Positions 5,967 through 13,455 are shown, counted from the first letter of the stretch. The stretch is DNA of 14,326 bases from Bacillota bacterium (GCA_023455425.1 JAEYCM010000027.1:1-14326), one strand, 5' to 3'. Numbers and translations: made by a program. The notes: a model not told the origin generated them from the letters alone.

Positions 5967-8264
5967 TCATCCGCACTTGCTGTATCCGCAAGTCCTGCAG
6001 ATCATGCAGCCGCCTTCATGTTCCACCGCGCCCGCACATTCGGGGCAGGGGGTGGTGGGGCGCTCTTTTTTGTGTTCCACATCAGGGCCGAACTGGTCTT
6101 CCTCCTCATTCCCATGCGGGATGGCGTCAATTGCCTCCGGCTTTTGTTCCAGCATGGGCACCTGCTCGCCTTCACGCAGCAGCTTCGCCACTTTTTCCAG
6201 TACCCTGCCGATGGCGTCCGGGCAGGAAAGCACCTTGATGTTGCCGTTCGTGCCCTTCTGCCGCAGCGTGGAGTGGCAGCGGATGCCCTTTAACTGCTCG
6301 ATGATGGTATCCACATCCATGCCCGAACGCAGCGCGGTAGAAACCAGCCTGCTTGTCGCTTCGCTCTGGCTGGGGCAGCCGCCCGCGCGGCCCAGGTTCG
6401 CGAACACCTCGCAGATACCCTGATCGTCATAATTGACTGTCACATACAGGTTGCCGCAGCCGATCACCACTTTTTCCGTGATGCCGCGCGTCACTTCGGG
6501 ACGGGGGCGGGGGGTGATTCGCACAGGGCGGAGCACCGGTCCGGTCTTTTCCTGCTCCTTCTTTGCGCCCACGGTGAGCACCTGTTCGTTGCGGCTGCCG
6601 TCGCGGTAGATGGTGACGCCCTTGCAGCCTAACGTAAACGCCAGGCGGTAGACGGTGGCCACATCCTCCCGCGTCGCCTCGGAAGTAAAGTTGACGGTCT
6701 TTGATACCGCGTTGTCCGTATATTTCTGGAACGCGGCCTGCATGCGGATGTGGTGCTCGGGCGAAATATCGTGCGCGGTCACGAATATCTTTTTGATATG
6801 CTCCGGCACCGTTTCAATATGCGCGAGAGTCCCCTCTTTTGCAATACGGCGCAACAGCTCCTCCGAATAGAAGCCCTCTTTTTTTGCGACCTCCAAGAAG
6901 TATTCGTCCACCTGCGGGAGCTCATCGTTGTCCATGACATTGCGCACAAACGCCAGCGCAAAGAGCGGCTCCACGCCGCTGGACGCGCCGCAGAGGATGG
7001 AGATGGTACCCGTGGGGGCGATTGTGGTACATGTCGCGTTGCGCAGCGGTTCCCCGCTTGCATACGTGCTTTCCGAAAAGAGCGGGAACGCGCCGCGCGT
7101 TTTCGCGAGACGCTTGCTCGCCGAATGCGCGCGCGCTTCGATAAAGCGCATCAGCTTTTCGGCCTGCTCGATGCCTTTCTCGGAATTATAGGGAATTTCA
7201 AGGCGGAACAGCATGTCCGCAAAGCCCATCACCCCAAGGCCGATCTTGCGGGTCAGGAGCGTACGCTCCTCAATTTCTTTAAGGGGATATTTGTTGACTT
7301 CGATCACGTTGTCCAGAAAATGAACCGCCGTATCCACCACACGGCCCAGCGCCTCGTAATCCACGGAATATGCCCCGTTTTCTTCCTTCAGGACGCGCAC
7401 CAGGTTGATGGAACCCAGGTTGCAGCTTTCATAGGGCAGCAGCGGCTGCTCCCCGCAGGGGTTGGTGCTTTCGATTTCGCCCTGCTGGGGCACGACGTTG
7501 TCCCGGTTGAGCCTGTCCAAGAACACGATGCCCGGCTCGCCGTTGCGCCACGCCATATCCACGATGAGGTCGAATACCTCCCGGGCGTCGATTTCCCGCA
7601 CCACCGTCCCGCGGCGCGGTTCCCGGAGCGCGTAAGTTTCATTGCGCTCCACCGCCTGCATGAACGCTTCCGTCAGGCCCACGCTGATGTTGAAGTTGGT
7701 GATCTGCGCGTCGTCCTGCTTGCAGCGGATGAAGTCCAGAATATCCGGGTGATCCACCCGCAGGATGCCCATGTTTGCGCCCCGCCGCGTGCCACCCTGC
7801 TTGACGGCCTCGGTAGCGGCGTTGAATACCTTCATAAAGCTGATGGGGCCGGAAGCGACGCCGCCCGTGGAGCGCACCGTGGAGCCCGCAGGCCGCAGCC
7901 GGGAAAACGAAAACCCGGTGCCGCCGCCGCTTTTGTGGATGAGCGCAGCGTTCTTGACGGCGTCGAATATTTCCTCCATAGAGTCGCCCACCGGCAGCAC
8001 AAAGCAGGCGGAAAGCTGGCCCAGAGGTTTTCCCGCGTTCATCAAAGTGGGGGAGTTAGGCAAGAATTCCTGCCTGGTCATCACATTATAAAATTCCTGC
8101 GCGGTTTTTTTGATATCTGCGCCTTCATAGCGGGCGTCAGCCCCGGCCACGGCATCGGCCACGCGGTGGAACAGTTGATCCGGCGTTTCCACAGTGTTGC
8201 CGCTTTCATCCTTGGTCAGATAGCGTTTTTGTAAAACCCGCAATGCGTTTTCACTCAATTGCAT
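5967..8264 (-). CDS. nrdJ: Adenosylcobalamin-dependent (class II) ribonucleoside-diphosphate reductase
   Basis: 765 residues. Reduces ribonucleotides to deoxyribonucleotides in the cytoplasm, generating the thiyl radical from vitamin B12 coenzyme, so it works with or without oxygen. Seen in the sequence: first redox cysteine in QLSACF (C87), radical-site cysteine and neighbouring glutamate in NPCGEQPLLPYESCNLGSINL (C270, E272) and partner C281. GGTRRGANMG (157-166) and APTGTISILCG are typical of the class. A TSCPD domain (about 640-725, containing SCPDAIGRVLEK) is followed by a C-terminal zinc ribbon, CPEC...CMICRTCGYSKC, probably metal-binding or reductant-accepting. The start is the ATG at 8264 (MQLSEN), with AAAGGA upstream; a frame extended to 8411 runs through the promoter and is not coding. 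It is a single-gene unit with its own promoter, NrdR boxes and terminator. Confidence 0.97.
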   Translation of the reverse strand: MQLSENALRVLQKRYLTKDESGNTVETPDQLFHRVADAVAGADARYEGADIKKTAQEFYNVMTRQEFLPNSPTLMNAGKPLGQLSACFVLPVGDSMEEIFDAVKNAALIHKSGGGTGFSFSRLRPAGSTVRSTGGVASGPISFMKVFNAATEAVKQGGTRRGANMGILRVDHPDILDFIRCKQDDAQITNFNISVGLTEAFMQAVERNETYALREPRRGTVVREIDAREVFDLIVDMAWRNGEPGIVFLDRLNRDNVVPQQGEIESTNPCGEQPLLPYESCNLGSINLVRVLKEENGAYSVDYEALGRVVDTAVHFLDNVIEVNKYPLKEIEERTLLTRKIGLGVMGFADMLFRLEIPYNSEKGIEQAEKLMRFIEARAHSASKRLAKTRGAFPLFSESTYASGEPLRNATCTTIAPTGTISILCGASSGVEPLFALAFVRNVMDNDELPQVDEYFLEVAKKEGFYSEELLRRIAKEGTLAHIETVPEHIKKIFVTAHDISPEHHIRMQAAFQKYTDNAVSKTVNFTSEATREDVATVYRLAFTLGCKGVTIYRDGSRNEQVLTVGAKKEQEKTGPVLRPVRITPRPRPEVTRGITEKVVIGCGNLYVTVNYDDQGICEVFANLGRAGGCPSQSEATSRLVSTALRSGMDVDTIIEQLKGIRCHSTLRQKGTNGNIKVLSCPDAIGRVLEKVAKLLREGEQVPMLEQKPEAIDAIPHGNEEEDQFGPDVEHKKERPTTPCPECAGAVEHEGGCMICRTCGYSKCG

Positions 8265-8284
8265 GGTGGTATCCTTTCCGAAAA

Positions 8285-8300
8285 GCACATGATATTGTAT
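8285..8300 (-). promoter_or_regulatory. NrdR box, promoter-distal copy
   Basis: On the minus strand ATACAATATCATGTGC matches the 16-bp NrdR consensus aCACwATATaTwGTGt at 12 positions. It begins 21 bases upstream of the nrdJ start and is exactly 32 bases (three helical turns) from the second box, the standard NrdR tandem arrangement. ATP/dATP-loaded NrdR would repress here. Confidence 0.8.
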
Positions 8301-8316
8301 CGAACTCCCACACTCG

Positions 8317-8332
8317 ATACTACATATTGTAA
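8317..8332 (-). promoter_or_regulatory. NrdR box overlapping the nrdJ -10 element
   Basis: On the minus strand TTACAATATGTAGTAT contains the NrdR core AC-w-ATAT-n-T-w-GT. The -10 hexamer of the nrdJ promoter lies inside it, so NrdR binding should block RNA polymerase. Paired with the box at 8285-8300, start to start 32 bases. Confidence 0.85.
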
Positions 8333-8353
8333 CAGGCGGCCCCAAAATGTCAA
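8326..8353 (-). promoter_or_regulatory. Sigma-A-type promoter of nrdJ
   Basis: Minus strand: perfect -35 TTGACA (8348-8353), 16-base spacer, -10 TACAAT (8326-8331). Transcription should start near 8319, leaving a leader of about 55 bases. The spacer coincides with one arm of the 12-bp inverted repeat. Confidence 0.8.
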
Positions 8354-8429
8354 CGCATGAATTGGCCGCTCCATGCGCCGCTCCCACAGCTGGCGAAAGG
8401 GATCGGCCCATGCCGTTATTTTGGGGCCG
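8337..8429. repeat. 12-bp perfect inverted repeat enclosing further hairpins
   Basis: CGGCCCCAAAAT (8337-8348) is repeated inverted as ATTTTGGGGCCG (8418-8429). Between the arms, CATG-c-GCCG-c-TCCC (8372-8385) pairs with GGGA-t-CGGC-c-CATG (8399-8412): 12 pairs with two single mismatches. An alternative hairpin GCATG (8355-8359)/CATGC (8372-8376) competes for the same bases. No known RNA family is recognised; it could act as DNA operator or RNA. With the two promoters and the NrdR boxes this fills the nrdJ-ecfA1 intergenic region; in 8430-8508 I see nothing further. Confidence 0.6.
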
Positions 8430-8508
8430 TATTCTTGTTATACCCGTTCGGCGTCTTTCTTCAACACAGGGCCGCTTCCGGTATCCGGCAATTTTGCCCG
8501 CAGCGGAT

Positions 8509-8537
8509 TTGCGCGCGCCGTACGTATGCGCTATAAT
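8509..8537 (+). promoter_or_regulatory. Probable promoter of the ECF operon
   Basis: Perfect -10 TATAAT (8532-8537) with a weak -35 TTGCGC (8509-8514) at 17-base spacing. It points at ecfA1, whose GGAGG (8576-8580) is 6 bases from the ATG at 8587. Confidence 0.65.
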
Positions 8538-8586
8538 AAAAGTTCAGTGAAACGGCGCGGGTTTTCCGTCCGTTTGGAGGAAACAA

Positions 8587-9426
8587 ATGATTGACCTGAA
8601 CCACGTAAGCTTTACATACGATACTGCGCCGCGCCCCGCGTTGAGCGAGGTTTCGTTCCGCATTACGGACGGCGAAATGATTGCCATCGTAGGCCACAAC
8701 GGCTCGGGCAAAAGCACGCTTGCCAAGCATTTGAACGGCTTGCTGCTGCCTTCCTCCGGCCAGGTGCTGGTGGACGGCATGGATACCGCGGTCCCGGAAA
8801 ACCTTCTTTCCATCCGCCAGCGGGTGGGTATGGTGTTCCAAAACCCGGACAACCAGCTTGTGACCACTATTGTGGAAGAAGACGTGGCCTTCGGGCCCGA
8901 AAGCCTGGGCGTGGAATCTTCTGAAATCCGCCGCCGCGTGGACGAAGCGCTCCATATGGTGGGCATGACGGAATACGCAAAGCGCGCGCCGCACATGCTT
9001 TCCGGCGGGCAGAAACAGCGCATTGCCATCGCAGGGATGCTCGCTATGCACCCAAAAGTGTTGGTGCTGGATGAAGCGACCGCCATGCTGGACCCGGAAG
9101 GCAGGCGGGAGGTGCTCTCCATCATCACCGAACTCAACCGGGAGCGGGGCATGACAGTAGTGATGATCACCCAACTCATGGAGGAAGCGGCGCTGTGCGG
9201 CCGCGTGGCCGTACTCAACAAAGGCAACCTCATTATGCTGGATACCCCGCGCGCGGTGTTCCGCGAAGCGGAAGCGCTGCAGCTTGCGGGCCTCGACGTA
9301 CCGGCCATGGTAAAGCTAAGAAACAGCTTGGCGGAAGCGGGCGTATCGTTGCCGGATGAGCCCATCGGCATAGAGGAGCTTGCGGCCTCCATCGAACAGG
9401 CCATCCGAATGAAACGAGGCGCGTAG
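8587..9426 (+). CDS. ecfA1: Energy-coupling factor transporter ATPase EcfA1
   Basis: 279 residues, one ABC ATPase domain. With EcfA2 and EcfT it forms the energising module that drives vitamin or metal uptake through separate S components at the membrane. Seen: Walker A GHNGSGKST (36-44), Q-loop FQNPDNQL (Q85), signature LSGGQKQR (138-145), Walker B VLVLDEA (E163) and D-loop MLDP. The switch-histidine position, normally ITH, reads ITQ (Q196; CAA at 9172-9174), an unusual replacement. The C-terminal extension after about residue 220 fits the EcfA dimerisation domain. First gene of the ecfA1-ecfA2-ecfT operon, 58 bases before ecfA2. GGAGG sits 6 bases from the start. Confidence 0.95.
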   Translation: MIDLNHVSFTYDTAPRPALSEVSFRITDGEMIAIVGHNGSGKSTLAKHLNGLLLPSSGQVLVDGMDTAVPENLLSIRQRVGMVFQNPDNQLVTTIVEEDVAFGPESLGVESSEIRRRVDEALHMVGMTEYAKRAPHMLSGGQKQRIAIAGMLAMHPKVLVLDEATAMLDPEGRREVLSIITELNRERGMTVVMITQLMEEAALCGRVAVLNKGNLIMLDTPRAVFREAEALQLAGLDVPAMVKLRNSLAEAGVSLPDEPIGIEELAASIEQAIRMKRGA

Positions 9427-9484
9427 CGGCGGGAGAGCGGCACGATCCCATTCCGCCTGCACGATATTCAGAAAGCGAGCAGCC

Positions 9485-10330
9485 ATGCCCATTGTATTAG
9501 AAAACGTATCCCACATTTATATGCCAAATAGCGCCATGTCCCAGACGGCGCTTCATGGCGTCTCCTTCCAGATAGAAGAAGGCGAGTTTTTTTCTATCAT
9601 CGGCCACACCGGCTCAGGGAAAACTACGCTCCTGCAGCACATGAACGGACTGGTGCAGCCATCCAGCGGCAAAATCACGGTGGACGGACTGGATCTTTCC
9701 GTCAAAAAGCAGCGCATTGAGGCAAGAAGCCACGTGGGCCTTGTGTTCCAATACCCGGAATACCAGCTCTTTGAGGAAACGGTGTTTCAGGATATCGCGT
9801 TCGGCCCCAAGAACCTGCATGTGCCGGAGGCAGAGATCAAGGAGCGCGTGGAGGAAGCCATGCTGCTGGTTGGGCTGGCGCCCGACCTGTTTGCGGATAA
9901 ATCCCCCTTTGATCTTTCCGGCGGCGAGAAGCGCCGCGCCGCTTTGGCGGGCATACTCGCCATGCGTCCGCGCTACCTGCTGCTCGACGAACCCATGGCG
10001 GGGCTTGATCCCCGGGGCAGGCAAAGCGTGATCGACCTGCTGCAGGCCCTGCGGGAAAAAACGGGCTGCGCCATCGTCATGGTATCGCACTCCATGGACG
10101 ACGTCGCCCGCAACGCGGAACGCATCGCGGTGCTGCATAAGGGCGAGCTCGTCATGCTCGATACGCCTGAAAACGTGTTTGCTGCGCCGGAAAAGCTCAT
10201 AGAACTTGGCCTTGATATCCCGCAGGCGGCACAGCTTGCATTAAAGCTCCGGGAACGGGGCATAGAGGCGCCCGCGGGCGCATACCGCGAGGAGGAACTC
10301 TATACGTTCCTGCTGGAGGCGCTCAAATGA
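9485..10330 (+). CDS. ecfA2: Energy-coupling factor transporter ATPase EcfA2
   Basis: 281 residues, the second ATPase of the ECF module, pairing with EcfA1. Seen: Walker A GHTGSGKTT (40-48), Q-loop FQYPEYQLFEETV (Q89), signature LSGGEKRRAALAG (144-156), Walker B YLLLDEP (E169), D-loop GLDP and an intact switch histidine in MVSHSMDD (H202). LSGGE and the QYPEYQLF motif distinguish EcfA2 from EcfA1. The ribosome site in front is poor (AGAAAG...GCGAGC), so it may depend partly on translation from ecfA1. Its TGA overlaps the ATG of ecfT (ATGA at 10327-10330), indicating translational coupling. Confidence 0.95.
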   Translation: MPIVLENVSHIYMPNSAMSQTALHGVSFQIEEGEFFSIIGHTGSGKTTLLQHMNGLVQPSSGKITVDGLDLSVKKQRIEARSHVGLVFQYPEYQLFEETVFQDIAFGPKNLHVPEAEIKERVEEAMLLVGLAPDLFADKSPFDLSGGEKRRAALAGILAMRPRYLLLDEPMAGLDPRGRQSVIDLLQALREKTGCAIVMVSHSMDDVARNAERIAVLHKGELVMLDTPENVFAAPEKLIELGLDIPQAAQLALKLRERGIEAPAGAYREEELYTFLLEALK

Positions 10331-11130
10331 CAAACATTACATTAGGACAATATTTCCCGGGTGATTCCATCATCCACCGCCTGGATCCGCGCACCAAGAT
10401 GCTTATGATGCTCCTTTATATTGTCATCGTGTTTATGGTGAAGGAGCTTCTGCTCTTTTTGCTGCCCTTCGCGTTCGTGGCGCTTGTCGTGCTGCTCTCC
10501 GGCGTTCCGTTTTCCTACGTGCTGCGTTCGTTGAAGCCGCTGCGGTTCCTGCTGATCTTCATGTTTTTGATGAACCTGTTTTTAACGCCGGGGGAGACGC
10601 TGCTTTGGGAGTACGCGTTCCTGCGCGTCACCAAGGAAGCGCTCATACAGGCCGTGTATATTTCTTTGCGCCTCGTTCTTTTAGTGGGCGGCACGTCTTT
10701 GATGACGCTCACCACCTCACCCATCGCGCTCACCGATGGGCTGGAGCGGCTACTTAAGCCCCTCTCCAAGCTGAAATTCCCCGCGCATGAACTGGCGATG
10801 ATGATGACGATCGCCCTGCGCTTTATCCCCACCCTGATGGAGGAGGCGGATAAGATCCGCAAAGCGCAGCTTTCCCGCGGCGCGGATTTTGAAAGCGGCA
10901 ATCTTGTCAACCGCGCGAAAAGCATGATCCCCATTCTGGTGCCGCTGTTTGTTTCCGCCTTCCGCCGCGCGGATGAGCTCGCTATGGCCATGGAATCCCG
11001 CTGCTACCACGGCGGGGAAGGGCGCACGCGCATGCATGTGCTGCGTTACCAGCGGGCGGATTGGTTTGCCTTTGCCGTCACCCTCGGCATCGGCGCAGTC
11101 GTCGTGCTGCTGCAGGCGTTCCCGCTATGA
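10327..11130 (+). CDS. ecfT: Energy-coupling factor transporter transmembrane protein EcfT
   Basis: 267 residues, integral membrane scaffold that links the ATPases to the substrate-binding S component. Starts with the typical GQYFPGDSIIHRLDPRTKM. Hydrophobic segments lie near 26-58, 72-88, 107-130 and 243-265. The two coupling-helix motifs that dock into the ATPase grooves are present: SRG in QLSRGAD (183-185) and SRC in AMESRCYHGG (224-226), corresponding to the A-R-[SG] motifs of the family. Overlaps ecfA2 by ATGA at its start and the next gene by ATGA at its end (11127-11130). No S component is encoded here, as expected for a shared group II module serving several unlinked S proteins. Confidence 0.95.
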   Translation: MTNITLGQYFPGDSIIHRLDPRTKMLMMLLYIVIVFMVKELLLFLLPFAFVALVVLLSGVPFSYVLRSLKPLRFLLIFMFLMNLFLTPGETLLWEYAFLRVTKEALIQAVYISLRLVLLVGGTSLMTLTTSPIALTDGLERLLKPLSKLKFPAHELAMMMTIALRFIPTLMEEADKIRKAQLSRGADFESGNLVNRAKSMIPILVPLFVSAFRRADELAMAMESRCYHGGEGRTRMHVLRYQRADWFAFAVTLGIGAVVVLLQAFPL

Positions 11131-11528
11131 ACGCGCGCAGGCGGCGGGGTTTCTTGATTGCGGCGGGGGCGCTTTTGTTGGTTGCCGCCGTGTGGAGCCT
11201 GTTCCTTTCGGGCGGTGCGGGCGCTGCCCTGGCGAATACGCTCAATTCCTATGGCTATACCCTGACCGCGGATGATCTCTACCCCGCAGGCGAGTGGAAG
11301 AATACCAATGTCAAGACGCTGCTCTCGGACGCGGAGCTCACTGCCGCCATATCCGTCTCGAAGCAGGCGGGTTTTTCTTCGGATGTTACAAAGACCGGCA
11401 CTGTCACGCTGGTAATGGCCAATGTTGGCGGAAACGACGTCATTACGCTCTACCTCGTAGACGGCGAAATCGAGCTTGCGTTTGTGCAGGTTACGGGCTC
11501 GGACGCGGTAAAGGCGCTGGGAGCATAG
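11127..11528 (+). CDS. Small membrane-anchored or exported protein, possibly DUF4830
   Basis: 133 residues starting at the ATG that overlaps the ecfT stop. N-terminus: MNARRRR followed by one hydrophobic segment (about 9-28), so anchored with the rest outside the cell, or secreted. The exported part contains NTLNSYGYTL (37-46), SKQAGF and a C-terminal beta-rich stretch ending VKALGA. The LNSYGY...KQ.GF...LV pattern recalls DUF4830 proteins of Clostridia, but the match is from memory and weak. The tight ATGA coupling to ecfT suggests co-expression with the transporter; no transport role is known. A longer frame from 11061 lies inside ecfT and is not a real start. Confidence 0.7.
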   Translation: MNARRRRGFLIAAGALLLVAAVWSLFLSGGAGAALANTLNSYGYTLTADDLYPAGEWKNTNVKTLLSDAELTAAISVSKQAGFSSDVTKTGTVTLVMANVGGNDVITLYLVDGEIELAFVQVTGSDAVKALGA

Positions 11529-11545
11529 GCAATATTAGAAATACG

Positions 11546-11697
11546 TTGGAGGCTCTGCCTCCAAACCTCCGCATAGGGCCGTAACGGCCCTATGAACCCA
11601 TTTCACAGACACCCCTGTTTGGCGTGTTTGCAGAGAAAGGGATTCCCAAGGGCATGCCCCTTGGGTGGGGGACGGAACTGAGCGCCCCCGGTGGGGG
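11546..11697 (+). repeat. Dispersed multi-hairpin repeat element, copy 1
   Basis: Five hairpins in a row: TTGGAGGC/GCCTCCAA (11546-11564); CATAGGGCCG-TAA-CGGCCCTATG (11572-11594); CAGACAC/GTGTTTG just after GAACCCATTT, with one G-T pair; CCCAAGGG/CCCTTGGG (11645-11665); CCCCC-GGT-GGGGG (11685-11697). The order, the linkers (GAACCCATTT, GCAGAG-A-AAGGGATTCCC) and most stems recur in copy 2 at 13533-13677 in the opposite orientation. No open frame is conserved between the copies. It lies between the ecf operon and truA. The remaining bases to 11796 hold only a short AGCAAG/CTTGCT hairpin. Confidence 0.85.
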
Positions 11698-11809
11698 AAA
11701 CAGCGAAGCAAGGTCCCAGTGAGCAAGGATGTGCTTGCTGCGACGCAACACGGCCATTGTGAACTGTGGAAGTTTGAGGCAGCGCTCAATACAAATCGGA
11801 GGGTCCCCC

Positions 11810-12577
11810 ATGCGGCGAATTCGCCTCATCATCGAATACGACGGTACGAACTACGTCGGCTGGCAGACGCAGCCGAACGGCCTTGCCGTGCAGCAGGTGC
11901 TCGAGAAGGAACTGCGCAGCATCACGGGGGAGCAAATCGCGCTGCACGCCTCGGGCAGGACGGACAGCGGCGTACACGCGCTCGCGCAGGTGGCGCACTT
12001 TGATACGTCAGCCCGCATGCCCGCGGATAAATTCGCGTTCGCGCTCAACAGCGGGCTCCCGCGGGACATCCGCATCCGGTATTCGGGAGAAGCGCCGGAG
12101 GACTTCCACGCCCGGTTCAGTGCAAAGCGCAAGCAGTACCGCTATACGCTGCAAACCGGCGAGCACGCCCGCGCGTTTTTGCGAAACACGGCGCTGCACG
12201 TGCACGGCAGGCTCAATGAAGACGTGCTGCATCAAATGGCCAAGGACGCCATAGGCGCACACGACTTCCGCGCGTTTATGGCGGCAAACACCGCAATGGA
12301 GAACACCGTGCGGGAAATCTCCCGCTCCGAATGGACGCGGGAAGGGGAGCTTTTGTATTACGACGTGGAGGGCAACGGCTTTTTATACAACATGGTCCGC
12401 ATCCTCGTGGGCACCATGCTCGCTGCCGCAAAGGGAACATTGCCGCCCGACGCCATGCAAAAAGCGCTTTCTTCCGGCCTGCGGCAGGACGCCGGGCCTA
12501 CCGCGCCCGCGCACGGGCTGATGCTGATGCGCGTCGTCTACCCCGGGTTTGACACGGCGGAGATTGTATCTACATAA
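11810..12577 (+). CDS. truA: tRNA pseudouridine(38-40) synthase TruA
   Basis: 255 residues. Converts uridines 38-40 in the anticodon stem-loop of many tRNAs to pseudouridine. Seen: N-terminal IRLIIEYDGTNYVGWQTQPNG (4-24) and the catalytic aspartate in ASGRTDSGVHA (D52). ARFSAKRKQYRY and the C-terminal GNGFLYNMVRILVGTML are also family signatures. Length is normal for bacteria. The ATG at 11810 has CGGAGGG 6 bases upstream; the frame open back to 11729 lacks this and runs into the repeat region. In many Bacillota truA directly follows ecfA1-ecfA2-ecfT in the ribosomal-protein region; here it follows the same module but after a small exported-protein gene and a repeat, with no ribosomal genes in view. 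Confidence 0.96.
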   Translation: MRRIRLIIEYDGTNYVGWQTQPNGLAVQQVLEKELRSITGEQIALHASGRTDSGVHALAQVAHFDTSARMPADKFAFALNSGLPRDIRIRYSGEAPEDFHARFSAKRKQYRYTLQTGEHARAFLRNTALHVHGRLNEDVLHQMAKDAIGAHDFRAFMAANTAMENTVREISRSEWTREGELLYYDVEGNGFLYNMVRILVGTMLAAAKGTLPPDAMQKALSSGLRQDAGPTAPAHGLMLMRVVYPGFDTAEIVST

Positions 12578-12578
12578 T
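12549..12578 (+). promoter_or_regulatory. Candidate promoter of the amino-acid kinase gene, inside the truA 3' end
   Basis: TTGACA (12549-12554), 18-base spacer, CATAAT (12573-12578). A second possible -10, TATACT, lies at 12586-12591 with a poor -35. The gene could also be read through from truA, since only 50 bases separate them. Confidence 0.45.
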
Positions 12579-12627
12579 TGTGTGTTATACTGTTTTGGAT
12601 TGGGCACGCCCTGGAGGAGGAGCGCAA

Positions 12628-13455
12628 ATGCCGAAGTTTGATTTTGAAATTGTAGGGAAAATCGGGTCCATGGCCCTCATCAGCAAAGAGGACAACGACA
12701 TCGATTACAACATATTCAGCCGCCTTGGGAAAGAACTGCGCCCTGGCATCATCTGGGTCAGTTCGGGCGCTGTGGAAATTGGGCGCGTCGATTACATCAA
12801 GCGCAGCGGCCGGGAATTGATCGGCGACATGGAAGACGTCAAGACGGATTACGCCGCGCAGGGCCAGGCGATCCTGATGCAGGAGTACCGGCGCTTTGTG
12901 CCCTCCCAGTATTCCGTTCGGCAGCTTTTAGTGGAGCACACGCATTTTAACGATGAAGAAAAGCGCACCCATATCAAGCGCTTCTTGCTCCGCTGCGCCG
13001 TGCAAAACGCCATCCCCATCATCAATTACAACGATCCCGTTTCCTCCGAGGAAAACCGCCGCTGGGAACTGGACCTGCTGCGGGAAAAAACGGAGCACGT
13101 GGTGGAGTGTGTGGATAACGACGAGACTGCCTCCGTCATCTGCACGTTGGTTCATTCCATGTACCTTGTCATCCTCACTTCGGTGGACGGCATCTACAAA
13201 GATCCCACCGACCCTTCCACGCTGGTGGAGGCCGTAGAGGGCAAGGATATTCAGGAAGTGTTGGACGGTATCACGTTTTTGCAGACTTCCTGCGTGGGCG
13301 CAAGCCGCGCGGGCGCAAACGGCGCGCGCGCCAAGCTGGATTTTATTAAAGAACCCATCAAACAGGGCACTACCGTCATTATCGCGAATGCCAGGAACAA
13401 ATTAAGCGACGTCATTTCCGGCAAAGCCCGCAGGACGATCTTCCGCGTGCGGTAG
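12628..13455 (+). CDS. Amino-acid kinase superfamily protein, divergent glutamate 5-kinase (ProB)-like
   Basis: 275 residues, ATG at 12628 with GGAGGAGG 7 bases upstream. The fold signature of the amino-acid kinase superfamily is visible: VGKIGSMAL (9-17), IIWVSSGAVEIG (41-52), IPIINYNDPVS (129-139), CVDNDETASVI (161-171), LTSVDGIYKDP (183-193) and GANGARAKLDF (229-239). These align in order with ProB motifs KxGS, VSSGAV, INEND, FGDND, LTDVDGLY and GTGGMxTK, but several key positions differ (FGDND to CVDND; GGM to NGA). ProB phosphorylates glutamate for proline synthesis; here the substrate may differ. No PUA domain and no proA neighbour are present. Probably a paralogue with its own role. 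Confidence 0.75.
   Translation: MPKFDFEIVGKIGSMALISKEDNDIDYNIFSRLGKELRPGIIWVSSGAVEIGRVDYIKRSGRELIGDMEDVKTDYAAQGQAILMQEYRRFVPSQYSVRQLLVEHTHFNDEEKRTHIKRFLLRCAVQNAIPIINYNDPVSSEENRRWELDLLREKTEHVVECVDNDETASVICTLVHSMYLVILTSVDGIYKDPTDPSTLVEAVEGKDIQEVLDGITFLQTSCVGASRAGANGARAKLDFIKEPIKQGTTVIIANARNKLSDVISGKARRTIFRVR

Noticed and set aside
6750..8234. Long plus-strand open frame (494 codons) opposite nrdJ
   Set aside because: It is antisense to the clearly conserved nrdJ; its composition (His/Arg/Ala-rich) is the usual shadow of a GC-rich gene, and no ribosome site precedes it.
8265..8411. N-terminal extension of nrdJ to 8411
   Set aside because: The extension covers the -35/-10, both NrdR boxes and the inverted repeat, and the ATG at 8264 has its own ribosome site and family-like N-terminus.
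8265..8586. Cobalamin riboswitch upstream of nrdJ
   Set aside because: The enzyme uses B12, but no B12-box or conserved core of that riboswitch is visible and the leader is only about 55 bases.
8461..9443. Minus-strand open frames opposite ecfA1
   Set aside because: Shadows of the conserved ATPase gene; no ribosome site and Ser/Arg- or His-rich nonsense composition.
11535..11832. Minus-strand open frames through the repeat before truA
   Set aside because: They cross several strong hairpins of the repeat, have no ribosome site, and are not preserved in copy 2.
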